A stretch of 64,000 nucleotides of DNA, from NCBI RefSeq assembly GCF_900116365.1, contig NZ_FPAG01000004.1:141081-205080 (forward strand), read 5' to 3'. The notes beneath the pieces are model-generated. The model did no database searches. It had not been told where the DNA came from and was given only the letters and a program-made list of their open reading frames with translations. A program made the position numbers and the translations under genes. This document shows, piece after piece, positions 27,866 to 35,915 of this stretch; position 1 is the stretch's first letter, and each line of letters starts with the position of its first letter. This stretch comes from Zhouia amylolytica. Its GTDB lineage: Bacteria; Bacteroidota; Bacteroidia; Flavobacteriales; Flavobacteriaceae.

Positions 27866-28459
27866 TTAGTTTTCCAGTATATCCTTTAAGTTTAGAAAAG
27901 AATGGTATGGGTGAGTCGCTAACATGGAATTTAATAACCAAAGAGGGATACTTCCATTAGGGTCTCCATACATTCTTTGAGTAACTTCGATGGTTGTCGG
28001 ATCTACTTTTTTTATGATCCATGCGCCTTTAAAATTGGTGATCCGTATGCAATTGTCGTCAAGGGGCATCTCCCCGGAAGGTCCGGGTAATAGATCAATA
28101 TATATAGTGTTTTCGTTTTGTTCAATACAAAGCCTCGATATATGATCCCTGTCCTGTACAGGCCAGGGCATATCATTTTTGATCCATATAATGAGTTCGT
28201 TTTCAGAAATGACAGAAAGGGTTTTGCTTGCTGAGGTGTTGTGAGTCCATTCAAAAACCGAATTGCCGTCTGTGATAACATCGAGTGCTTTCTGCATACT
28301 CGAGTTGACTTTCATGACCGCTTTGTATTCTTTAATTTCAGAAGTGTCTGATTTTCGCGTGTAAATCTTTATCTCATTTTTGTTTTTTTTTAATTCCCAG
28401 TCTTGTGCCTGAGTTAAAAAACAGGAGAGGATCAATGTGAAAATCAAGAATGGTTTCAT
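27866..28459 (-). CDS. Exported START-domain-like protein
   Basis: I start this at the ATG at 28459, which gives a clean signal peptide (MKPFLIFTLILSCFLTQAQ) and 197 residues. An in-frame upstream ATG at 28498 would put 13 residues before the signal. The mature part (DWELKKNKNEIKIYTRK, later PWPVQDRDHISRL and GAWIIKKVDPTTIEVTQ) resembles START/SRPBCC lipid-binding proteins of Bacteroidota. Binding of a hydrophobic ligand in the periplasm is inference. Confidence 0.72.
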   Translation of the reverse strand: MKPFLIFTLILSCFLTQAQDWELKKNKNEIKIYTRKSDTSEIKEYKAVMKVNSSMQKALDVITDGNSVFEWTHNTSASKTLSVISENELIIWIKNDMPWPVQDRDHISRLCIEQNENTIYIDLLPGPSGEMPLDDNCIRITNFKGAWIIKKVDPTTIEVTQRMYGDPNGSIPLWLLNSMLATHPYHSFLNLKDILEN

Positions 28460-28512
28460 CGTATGAGGTGTGAAATACTTATAAAGGTACGAAATCACAC
28501 CGTATTTTGTTT

Positions 28513-28992
28513 TTACAGTAGGGTTTGCTGGTTTTCAAAACCATGGTCCGTAAGCAGGCTTTCTTTTTTGGAAGCTTCTACAGCTAAAAAGTCACAGCGC
28601 TCATTTTGTGAATGATTGTTATGGCCTTTAATCCACTGAAATCTCACATGATGTTTGCGATACTCTTTTAAAAAGTCAATCCATAGATCTGGATTCTTTT
28701 TGTCTTTAAACCCTTTTTTTTCCCATCCAAAGACCCATTTCTTTTCCACTGCATCAGCAACATATTTAGAGTCTGTAAAGACTAATATGTTTAAGTTGGG
28801 TTTTTTAAGCTTTTTTAAAGCTTCAATAACAGCTAAGAGTTCCATGCGATTGTTAGTGGTCCTCTTAAAGCCTTCAGAGAATTCTTTCTTATAGGGCTTT
28901 CCTACCCATTCCATGACAATGCCATATCCTCCCGGACCCGGGTTTCCACGGGAAGAACCATCCGTATATATATGTACGTCAAAATTATTCAT
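28513..28992 (-). CDS. rnhA: Ribonuclease HI
   Basis: The 159-residue enzyme cuts RNA in RNA-DNA hybrids. All active-site acids are visible: Asp11 in IYTDGSSRGNPGPGGYG, Glu in NNRMELLAVIEAL, Asp in VFTDSKYVADAV, and the final His/Asp region in KGHNNHSQNERCDFLA. Length matches bacterial RNase HI. It overlaps the end of purN by 8 nt, so the two are co-transcribed. Confidence 0.96.
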   Translation of the reverse strand: MNNFDVHIYTDGSSRGNPGPGGYGIVMEWVGKPYKKEFSEGFKRTTNNRMELLAVIEALKKLKKPNLNILVFTDSKYVADAVEKKWVFGWEKKGFKDKKNPDLWIDFLKEYRKHHVRFQWIKGHNNHSQNERCDFLAVEASKKESLLTDHGFENQQTLL

Positions 28993-29548
28993 GAAGTAGC
29001 TTTTCGATAACTTGTGGAAAGTGTTCGTATTCTAATTGATGTACTTTATTCGCTACATCATCAGCAGTGTCTTTTTCCGAAACTGTTGTTTTCGCCTGGA
29101 AAATAATAGCACCCTCATCATAATGTTCGTTTACATAATGAATGGTTATGCCTGTTTCTTTTTCCTTGTTTTCTACAATGGCATGATGAACATGCATCCC
29201 ATACATCCCTTTTCCGCCATATTTCGGAAGTAATGCAGGGTGGATGTTTATAATTTTTTGAGGAAAAGCATCGATAAGATTTTGAGGGATTTTCCATAAA
29301 AACCCAGCCAGGACTATAATGTCTGGCTCTACACTTTTGAGTAACGAAACCACCAAATCACTGTTAAAAGCCTTCCGGTTAAAATAGAATGCGGGTATTT
29401 TGTGATTCGTAGCCCTGTCGAGAACTTTTGCGTTTTTGTTGTTGCTTAAAATTAAATTAACCGAAGCAGTGTCCTTACTGTGGAAGTATTGTATGATGTT
29501 TTCTGCGTTAGTTCCGGAGCCTGAGGCTAAAATAGCAATGCTTTTCAT
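28985..29548 (-). CDS. purN: Phosphoribosylglycinamide formyltransferase
   Basis: PurN formylates GAR in the third step of purine synthesis. The 187-residue protein has ILASGSGTNAENI at the N-terminus. The catalytic Asn and His are in INIHPALLPKYGGKGMYG, and the Asp is in NEHYDEGAII. It is the first gene of the reverse-strand run purN-rnhA-START-PfkB-purF, so two purine biosynthesis genes are likely co-expressed. Confidence 0.96.
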   Translation of the reverse strand: MKSIAILASGSGTNAENIIQYFHSKDTASVNLILSNNKNAKVLDRATNHKIPAFYFNRKAFNSDLVVSLLKSVEPDIIVLAGFLWKIPQNLIDAFPQKIINIHPALLPKYGGKGMYGMHVHHAIVENKEKETGITIHYVNEHYDEGAIIFQAKTTVSEKDTADDVANKVHQLEYEHFPQVIEKLLHE

Positions 29549-29690
29549 TCTACTGGTAGAGCTTGTTTAAGGGACAAAAAAAAGAATAATAATTCATATT
29601 CTAAAGTTAGAAAACCATTAAGTTGAATTTATTTTTTTAACTTTAAAAGCACATTTTAGCGCGAAAATGATTTTTTAAACCAAAGTTTTT

Positions 29691-29698
29691 TATTTTTG
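29691..29698 (+). promoter_or_regulatory. -7 promoter element of acpP
   Basis: TATTTTTG matches TAnnTTTG and lies 30 nt before the acpP start codon. The upstream region is T-rich without an exact TTTG at the usual spacing. Confidence 0.55.
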
Positions 29699-29728
29699 CC
29701 AACAATTAAATTTTAAAACTAAAAGATT

Positions 29729-29962
29729 ATGTCAGACATTGCATCAAGAGTAAAGGCGATTATCGTAGACAAATTAGGTGTAGATGAAAACGAGGTTGTG
29801 CCTGAAGCTAGCTTCACAAACGATTTAGGTGCAGATTCATTAGACACCGTAGAATTAATTATGGAATTCGAAAAAGAATTCGATATTCAAATCCCTGATG
29901 ATCAGGCGGAAAACATTGCTACGGTAGGGCAAGCAATTAAATACATAGAAGAGACAAAATAA
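29729..29962 (+). CDS. acpP: Acyl carrier protein
   Basis: The 77-residue acidic four-helix protein has the phosphopantetheine attachment serine in [15 protein letters not shown]. It carries growing acyl chains in fatty acid synthesis. Length and the [18 protein letters not shown] start are typical. It precedes fabF, with a strong terminator between them that would let acpP be made in excess. Confidence 0.98.
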   Translation: MSDIASRVKAIIVDKLGVDENEVVPEASFTNDLGADSLDTVELIMEFEKEFDIQIPDDQAENIATVGQAIKYIEETK

Positions 29963-29984
29963 TTGTTTTATCATAGTAGAAAGC

Positions 29985-30020
29985 AAAAATTTATTCGTGC
30001 AACGCACGAATAAATTTTTT
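29985..30020 (+). terminator. Terminator between acpP and fabF
   Basis: AAAAATTTATTCGTGC (29985-30000) and GCACGAATAAATTTTTT (30004-30020) form a 16-bp perfect stem around AAC and end in TTTTTT. The position suggests partial termination after acpP. Confidence 0.88.
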
Positions 30021-30062
30021 GGTTATTTATATCAAAAATAGATTTAAAGAAATTTACTTTAT

Positions 30063-31313
30063 ATGAAATTTAAGCGAGTTGTAGTCACAGGTTTAGGGGC
30101 TTTGACACCCATCGGTAACAATCTTCAAGAATATTGGGATGGGCTTCAAAAAGGTGTTAGTGGTGCCGCACCCATAACGCATTTTGATGCGTCTAAATTT
30201 AAAACTCAATTTGCTTGTGAGGTTAAAAACTTCCAGGTAACCGATTTTATCGATCGCAAAGAAGCAAGACGTTTAGATAAATTTGCACAGTATGCAATGG
30301 TGGCTTCAGATGAAGCAATCGTAGATTCTAAATTAGATCTTGAAAAGATCGATATGGATAGAATTGGTGTTATCTGGGGTGCAGGTATTGGCGGATTGGA
30401 AACTTTTCAGGAAGAAGTTTTGAACTTTGGTAGAGGTGATGGAACCCCTAGGTTCAATCCTTTCTTTATACCTAAAATGATTGCAGATATCGCACCGGGA
30501 TTAATATCGATTAAACACGGTTTCAGAGGTCCTAACTTTACAACAGTTTCTGCCTGTGCTTCTTCAGCAAATGCTATGATCGATGCTTTAAACTACATTC
30601 GATTGGGGCATGCCGATATCATAGTGACTGGTGGTTCTGAAGCAGCTGTAACTGCAGCAGGAATTGGAGGTTTTAATGCTATGCATGCACTTTCAACTCG
30701 TAATGATGATCCTAAAACAGCTTCCAGGCCTTTCGACGCAAACCGCGATGGTTTTGTGTTAGGAGAAGGAGCCGGAGCGATTATTTTAGAGGATTATGAT
30801 CACGCCGTTGCCAGAGGTGCAAAAATATATTGTGAAATCGCTGGAGGTGGACTTTCAGCTGACGCACACCACATGACAGCCCCACACCCGGAAGGACTTG
30901 GTGCTAAGAATGTAATGAGAAACTGCTTAAAAGATGCTGGTCTTAATCCTGAGGATGTAGATCACATTAATATGCACGGAACTTCAACACCTTTAGGTGA
31001 CGTTGCTGAATCAAAAGCAATTAAAGAAGTGTTTGGTGAGCATACCTATAACATTAATATCAATTCTACAAAGTCAATGACTGGTCACTTACTAGGAGCA
31101 GCGGGAGCCATTGAGGCTATTTCTTCTATTATGGCCATTGTTCATGGAGTAGTGCCACCTACGATCAATCACGAAACATACGATGAAAAGATCGATAGTA
31201 AAATGAACTTCACTTTTAATGAAGCTCAAAAACGCGATGTAAAGGTAGCTATGAGTAATACATTTGGTTTTGGCGGCCACAATGCATGCGTTTTATTTAA
31301 GAAATTAGACTAG
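30063..31313 (+). CDS. fabF: 3-oxoacyl-ACP synthase II
   Basis: The 416-residue KAS II condensing enzyme extends acyl-ACP with malonyl-ACP. The catalytic triad is visible: Cys in TVSACASSANAM, His in NMHGTSTPLGDV and His in GHLLGAAGAIEA. N-terminal KRVVVTGLGALTPIGNN is typical. It sits in the conserved order acpP-fabF-rnc and ends 14 nt before the proposed rnc start. Confidence 0.97.
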   Translation: MKFKRVVVTGLGALTPIGNNLQEYWDGLQKGVSGAAPITHFDASKFKTQFACEVKNFQVTDFIDRKEARRLDKFAQYAMVASDEAIVDSKLDLEKIDMDRIGVIWGAGIGGLETFQEEVLNFGRGDGTPRFNPFFIPKMIADIAPGLISIKHGFRGPNFTTVSACASSANAMIDALNYIRLGHADIIVTGGSEAAVTAAGIGGFNAMHALSTRNDDPKTASRPFDANRDGFVLGEGAGAIILEDYDHAVARGAKIYCEIAGGGLSADAHHMTAPHPEGLGAKNVMRNCLKDAGLNPEDVDHINMHGTSTPLGDVAESKAIKEVFGEHTYNININSTKSMTGHLLGAAGAIEAISSIMAIVHGVVPPTINHETYDEKIDSKMNFTFNEAQKRDVKVAMSNTFGFGGHNACVLFKKLD

Positions 31314-31327
31314 AACAAGAGATTGTT

Positions 31328-32068
31328 TTGAAAAGAATAGTTCGAAAAATATTAAATTCCCGCTCAGATGATGACGGGAATTTTTTTTTGGTACTCAAGA
31401 AAATGTTAGGTTTTAAACCCGACGATATTGAGTACTACAAATATGCATTTGTTCATCGGTCGATGAATAAAAAGGATAAAGCTGGAAATCCTATTAGCTA
31501 TGAGCGTCTCGAATTTCTGGGAGATGCAATGCTCAGCTCCGTAATTTCAGATTATCTGTTTAAAGAAGTTCCTCAGGGTGATGAAGGATACTTAACCAAA
31601 ATGCGATCGAAAATAGTTAGTAGAGAACATCTCAATGAATTGGGTAGAGACCTCGGACTAATTCGTTACGTTAAAAGCAATATTCCCGAAGAACATTATG
31701 GCGAAAATATTCACGGTAATGTGTTTGAAGCACTCATTGGTGCAATTTTCTTAGATAAAGGATATCGCTATTGCGAGCGATTTATCAGGAAAAGAGTTGT
31801 CAGACCTTATGTCGATATCGAAAAGCTGGAAGGTAAAGTAATTAGCTATAAAAGTCTCTTGATCGAATGGTGTCAGAAAGAAAAAAAATCGTTTAAATTC
31901 GATACCTATGAAGACGAAGGAAATGAATCTATAAAACACTTCGCAGTCAAACTTTTTATCGATAAAAAAATAGTGGCTAAGGCAAGAGCAACATCCAAGA
32001 AAAAGGCCGAAGAAAGAGCTGCTAAGAGAGCGTATTTCGCATTGCAACATAAGATAGACTCTAAATAA
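31328..32068 (+). CDS. rnc: Ribonuclease III
   Basis: The 246-residue double-strand RNA endonuclease has the signature RLEFLGDAMLSSVISDY, the second acidic site in GNVFEALIGAIFLDKGY, and a C-terminal dsRNA-binding domain ending in AKARATSKKKAEERAAKRA. The TTG at 31328 is chosen because the N-terminal MKRIVRKILNSRSDDDGNFF looks like coding sequence of this family. An ATG at 31403 is the alternative and would drop 25 residues. A terminator-like hairpin lies inside codons 9-21. Confidence 0.9.
   Translation: MKRIVRKILNSRSDDDGNFFLVLKKMLGFKPDDIEYYKYAFVHRSMNKKDKAGNPISYERLEFLGDAMLSSVISDYLFKEVPQGDEGYLTKMRSKIVSREHLNELGRDLGLIRYVKSNIPEEHYGENIHGNVFEALIGAIFLDKGYRYCERFIRKRVVRPYVDIEKLEGKVISYKSLLIEWCQKEKKSFKFDTYEDEGNESIKHFAVKLFIDKKIVAKARATSKKKAEERAAKRAYFALQHKIDSK
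31354..31389 (+). terminator. Terminator-like hairpin inside the rnc 5' coding region
   Basis: AAATTCCCG (31354-31362) pairs with CGGGAATTT (31375-31383) around a 12-nt loop. The T tract runs to 31389. By shape this is an intrinsic terminator for fabF, but it lies in frame within the rnc reading frame. It may be an attenuator, or rnc may start at 31403. Confidence 0.6.
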
Positions 32069-32169
32069 CAAAACTATAACGATTTCGTAAAATACGTCGC
32101 TTTAAACAGTACTTTAAAAGTTGTTTAGTCTGTTCTAGAATTATATCTTTACATTTCGGTGTAATTACT

Positions 32170-32649
32170 ATGGCTGTACATAAACTTTTAGATGATTTAT
32201 ATGAACATAGTTATTCTTTAATAGCCATCCATAGTCCCCTAAAGGATTACAGGTTGGCTTATTTCATAAATCATCAGTTGTCTTTGAGGCTAAAAAGAAC
32301 CAAAGAAGACTTTAGCTATATTGAGGATGCAAGCTTTAGTACTTTTCACCATAATGATGAAACTACCGATACAACTTGGCATCTGATCACAAATGTCTCT
32401 AAAATTGTTGCAAATGAAACAAGAGACGCGGACTTGTTTGGCGTAAAGTCAACAACCGTTGTAAAGTATTTGATACCAGAGTATAAAAAGGTAGACTATT
32501 TTTTAAAAATTGATAATGGAGATTTTTTCTATCAGCTAAAAGCAGCTATTAAGGCTATTAATGATTTAACGCACGTGGTTACTGCTTACGCTATAGATCC
32601 AAACCAACTAAAATCTAAAAATAATTTAATTTTCTTGAGTAATGCCTAA
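32170..32649 (+). CDS. IPExxxVDY family protein
   Basis: The 159-residue protein carries the family's namesake motif as IPEYKKVDYFLKI near residues 103-115. The family is restricted to Bacteroidota and has no known function. It is soluble, with no signal or membrane segment. It overlaps pyk by 8 nt and follows rnc, a gene order common in Flavobacteriaceae, so it is probably co-transcribed with pyruvate kinase. Confidence 0.88.
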   Translation: MAVHKLLDDLYEHSYSLIAIHSPLKDYRLAYFINHQLSLRLKRTKEDFSYIEDASFSTFHHNDETTDTTWHLITNVSKIVANETRDADLFGVKSTTVVKYLIPEYKKVDYFLKIDNGDFFYQLKAAIKAINDLTHVVTAYAIDPNQLKSKNNLIFLSNA

Positions 32650-34087
32650 CAGGAAAAAAACGAAAATTGTTGCTACCCTTGGGCCGGCAACAAGTAAGAA
32701 AGAGGTCATTAAAGAAATGATCGAAGCAGGAGTAAATGTATTTAGAATTAACTTTTCTCATGCAGACTATGAAGATGTAAAAGAACGTATACAAATCATA
32801 CGTTCATTAAACGAAGAGTACGGATACAATACTGCAATACTGGCAGACTTACAAGGGCCTAAGTTACGCGTAGGAGTAATGAAGGAGGATGTGGTTGTTG
32901 ATAAAGATGATGAAATAACCTTCGTAACAGGAAAGCCTTTTGAAGGTACCAAGGAACGCGTATATATGAATTATGCCGCCTTTCCGAAGGATGTAAACCC
33001 AGGAGAACGCATTCTGTTAGACGATGGGAAGCTTATTTTTGAGGTTGTTGCAACTGATAGAAAAGCCGAAGTTAAGGCCAAAGTTGTACAAGGAGGTCCT
33101 TTAAAATCGAAGAAAGGGGTGAACCTGCCTAATACAAATGTTTCGTTACCAGCTTTAACAGAAAAGGATGTTAAGGATGCAATTTTTGCCATTGGCCAGG
33201 AAGTGGATTGGATTGCGCTTTCTTTCGTGCGCCATAGCCAGGACTTAATGGAATTACAGGAGTTGATTAATGAACATTCAGAATATAAAATTCCTATCAT
33301 AGCCAAAATAGAAAAGCCTGAAGGTGTAGAGAATATTGATAAAATTGTGGCCTATTGTGACGGATTAATGGTAGCCCGTGGAGATTTGGGTGTTGAAATC
33401 CCTGCTCAGGAAGTACCTCTTATTCAAAAACAATTGGTTTTAAGAGCTAAAAAAGCTAGAATTCCGGTTATTATCGCTACGCAAATGATGGAAAGCATGA
33501 TCACCAGCCTTACGCCAACCAGAGCAGAGGTGAATGATGTTGCTAATTCCGTTATGGATGGTGCCGATGCGGTAATGTTATCAGGAGAAACCTCAGTCGG
33601 ACAGTTCCCGGTTCAGGTAATTGAGCGAATGACCAGCATTATTCAAAGTGTTGAGCATTCAAGCTTAATTAAAGTGCCTCAGGAACCACCTCACATCAGA
33701 ACAAAAAGATACATTACTAAATCAGTTTGTTATCATGCCGCTATCATGGCCAATGAAATCAATGCCAAAGTAATTTCGACATTGACCAATAGTGGTTATA
33801 CGGCTTTTCAAATTTCAGCATGGAGACCAAGTGCTCATATCTTGGTGTTCACTTCGAATAAGCGAATTTTAAACCAGCTGAGTCTTCTGTGGGGGGTTAA
33901 AGCATATTACTACGATAAATATGTGAGTACGGATGAAACTATCGAAGATGTGAATAAAATAGCCTGTAAAGGAGGTTTCCTTAATGTAGGTGACATGATG
34001 ATTAGTCTTGCGGCTATGCCAATCAAAGAAAAAGGAATGGTAAACACCCTGAGAGTAACAGAAATAGAACAATGTAGTTTCGAGTAA
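32642..34087 (+). CDS. pyk: Pyruvate kinase
   Basis: The 481-residue glycolytic enzyme converts phosphoenolpyruvate and ADP to pyruvate and ATP. It has TKIVATLGPATS at the N-terminus, RINFSHADYED, the active-site lysine in IPIIAKIEKPEGVENID, GDLGVEIPAQEVP, and ATQMMESMI. The C-terminal regulatory domain is complete. It overlaps the IPExxxVDY gene by 8 nt and is followed by a terminator. Confidence 0.97.
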   Translation: MPNRKKTKIVATLGPATSKKEVIKEMIEAGVNVFRINFSHADYEDVKERIQIIRSLNEEYGYNTAILADLQGPKLRVGVMKEDVVVDKDDEITFVTGKPFEGTKERVYMNYAAFPKDVNPGERILLDDGKLIFEVVATDRKAEVKAKVVQGGPLKSKKGVNLPNTNVSLPALTEKDVKDAIFAIGQEVDWIALSFVRHSQDLMELQELINEHSEYKIPIIAKIEKPEGVENIDKIVAYCDGLMVARGDLGVEIPAQEVPLIQKQLVLRAKKARIPVIIATQMMESMITSLTPTRAEVNDVANSVMDGADAVMLSGETSVGQFPVQVIERMTSIIQSVEHSSLIKVPQEPPHIRTKRYITKSVCYHAAIMANEINAKVISTLTNSGYTAFQISAWRPSAHILVFTSNKRILNQLSLLWGVKAYYYDKYVSTDETIEDVNKIACKGGFLNVGDMMISLAAMPIKEKGMVNTLRVTEIEQCSFE

Positions 34088-34118
34088 TAATTTTGAAGAA
34101 AATTATATGAATAATACT

Positions 34119-34158
34119 AAGCCTGTTCTAGTCATATAGAAACAGGCTTTTGTTTTTT
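34119..34158 (+). terminator. Terminator after pyk
   Basis: AAGCCTGTT (34119-34127) and AACAGGCTT (34141-34149) form a 9-bp stem and are followed by TTGTTTTTT. It lies 31 nt after the pyk stop. Confidence 0.85.
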
Positions 34159-34178
34159 ATAAACCAACCATTTTTTTG

Positions 34179-35804
34179 ATGACTAAGATGAAAATTAAAT
34201 TTATTTCACAGGCAATAGTAGGTGTCCTTTTTGTTTTTCTGGTAGGCTGTAAAGAAAATAGGGAAGGCCAGAACGATTATAACAATAAAGCAAAACCGAA
34301 CTTCTTATTTATACTGGTTGACGATCTGGGCTATTCAGATTTAAGTTGTATGGGTAGTCAATTCTATGAGACCCCAAATATCGACAGTATATACAATCAA
34401 AGTATGATTTTCGAAAATGGCTATACCACCTGCGCCGTTTGTAGTCCATCAAGAGCAAGTTTGTTGACTGGTCAATTCCCTGCGCGCCACGGAATTACCG
34501 ACTATATTGGAGCTCCTTCAGGAAAATCCTGGAGAAAAATGAATAGGTTCTCAAAATTGTTGCCCCCGGCATATAAAAATCACCTGCCGTTTGATAATAA
34601 AGTGTTACCGGAAGCGCTAAAAGAAGCCGGATACAGAACCTTTTTTGCAGGTAAATGGCATCTGGGTTCAAAAGAAGAAAAATCATTACCAACCGATCAC
34701 GGATTTGATGTAAATGCTGGAGGATATGCTCCGGGTGGCCCCTATAGTGGCGGATACTTTTCCCCTTTTAATAATCCATACCTAACAGATGAACCCGAAG
34801 AAAAGGGGATGAGCCTGTCTATGAAACTGGCAAAAGAGACCGGAAAGTTTATTGAGCAGAATAAAGACACCACCTTTTTGGCATACCTTTCTTTTTACGC
34901 CGTACATGGTCCGATACAAACCTCCAAATTGAAATGGGAAAAATATAGAAATAAAGCGGAGGCTATGGGCATAGATAGTGTTGGGTTTAAAATGGAAAGA
35001 GTACTGCCTTACAGATTGAAACAAGATAACCCTGTATATGCCGGACTGGTCGAACAAATGGACGAGGCTGTAGGATATGTTCATGGAATATTACAAAAGA
35101 ATGGATTAGATAAGAACACCGTCATTGTTTTTGTCTCCGATAACGGCGGTGTTGTTTCAGGCGATAATTATTCAACGAATCTTTTGCCGCTTCGGGGAGG
35201 GAAAGGATATCAGTGGGAAGGAGGTACTAAAGTTCCGTTTTTCATACATGTTCCATGGATGGAGAATAATGGGGTAAAAACCACCACGCCAGTTACGGGA
35301 GCAGACCTGTACCCAACCTTATTGGCCCTGGCCGGACAAGAACTGAAACCTCAGGAACATAAGGATGGTGTTAGTTTGTTGCCATTACTCGAAGGGAATA
35401 CCATTGCCGAAAGACCTTTGTATTGGCACTATCCACATTATGGCAATCAGGGAGGAGAACCGCATTCAATTATCAGAGATGGCAATATGAAATTGATACA
35501 TTATTGGGAAGATGGTCATAATGAACTTTACGACCTGAAGACCGATATCTCTGAACAAGCGAATCTGTCAGAAAGTCAAGTTGAACTAACAAATGAATTG
35601 GAAAATAAATTAATGGATTGGCTGAAGTCGGTCAATGCAAAATTTCCTGAAAAAGATCCGATGCACAATCCAGATTCAGCTCAAATTAGGCTTGATAATT
35701 ATAAAAATAAACTCTTACCACGATTAGAAAAGCAGCGAAAGAAAATGCTGCAAAAAGATTTTGAACCGAATAAAGATTGGTGGGGTAGTCAGACGGTAGA
35801 TTAA
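34179..35804 (+). CDS. Sulfatase, formylglycine-dependent, lipoprotein
   Basis: This roughly 541-residue arylsulfatase-type (S1) enzyme hydrolyses sulfate esters. The modified cysteine is in CSPSRASLLTG (CxPxR). Metal and substrate residues appear in FILVDDLGYSDLS, AGKWHLG and FVSDNGG. A lipoprotein box (FLVGC) predicts membrane anchoring facing the periplasm or surface. ATG 34179 is used; ATG 34188 gives a shorter signal and is equally possible. It is a single gene with no SusC/D pair nearby, so a polysaccharide target cannot be named. Confidence 0.92.
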   Translation: MTKMKIKFISQAIVGVLFVFLVGCKENREGQNDYNNKAKPNFLFILVDDLGYSDLSCMGSQFYETPNIDSIYNQSMIFENGYTTCAVCSPSRASLLTGQFPARHGITDYIGAPSGKSWRKMNRFSKLLPPAYKNHLPFDNKVLPEALKEAGYRTFFAGKWHLGSKEEKSLPTDHGFDVNAGGYAPGGPYSGGYFSPFNNPYLTDEPEEKGMSLSMKLAKETGKFIEQNKDTTFLAYLSFYAVHGPIQTSKLKWEKYRNKAEAMGIDSVGFKMERVLPYRLKQDNPVYAGLVEQMDEAVGYVHGILQKNGLDKNTVIVFVSDNGGVVSGDNYSTNLLPLRGGKGYQWEGGTKVPFFIHVPWMENNGVKTTTPVTGADLYPTLLALAGQELKPQEHKDGVSLLPLLEGNTIAERPLYWHYPHYGNQGGEPHSIIRDGNMKLIHYWEDGHNELYDLKTDISEQANLSESQVELTNELENKLMDWLKSVNAKFPEKDPMHNPDSAQIRLDNYKNKLLPRLEKQRKKMLQKDFEPNKDWWGSQTVD

Positions 35805-35827
35805 TAAAAAACATTGCTGATATTTAT

Positions 35828-35864
35828 GCGCTGACCTTAAAAAGTCAGCGCTTCTATTTTTTTT
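35828..35864 (+). terminator. Terminator after the sulfatase gene
   Basis: GCGCTGAC (35828-35835) and GTCAGCGC (35844-35851) form an 8-bp stem, followed by TTCTATTTTTTTT. Confidence 0.88.
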
Positions 35865-35915
35865 GGAATCAACTCAAATAAAACATAAATTCGTTTACCT
35901 TCAGGTATCGATCGG

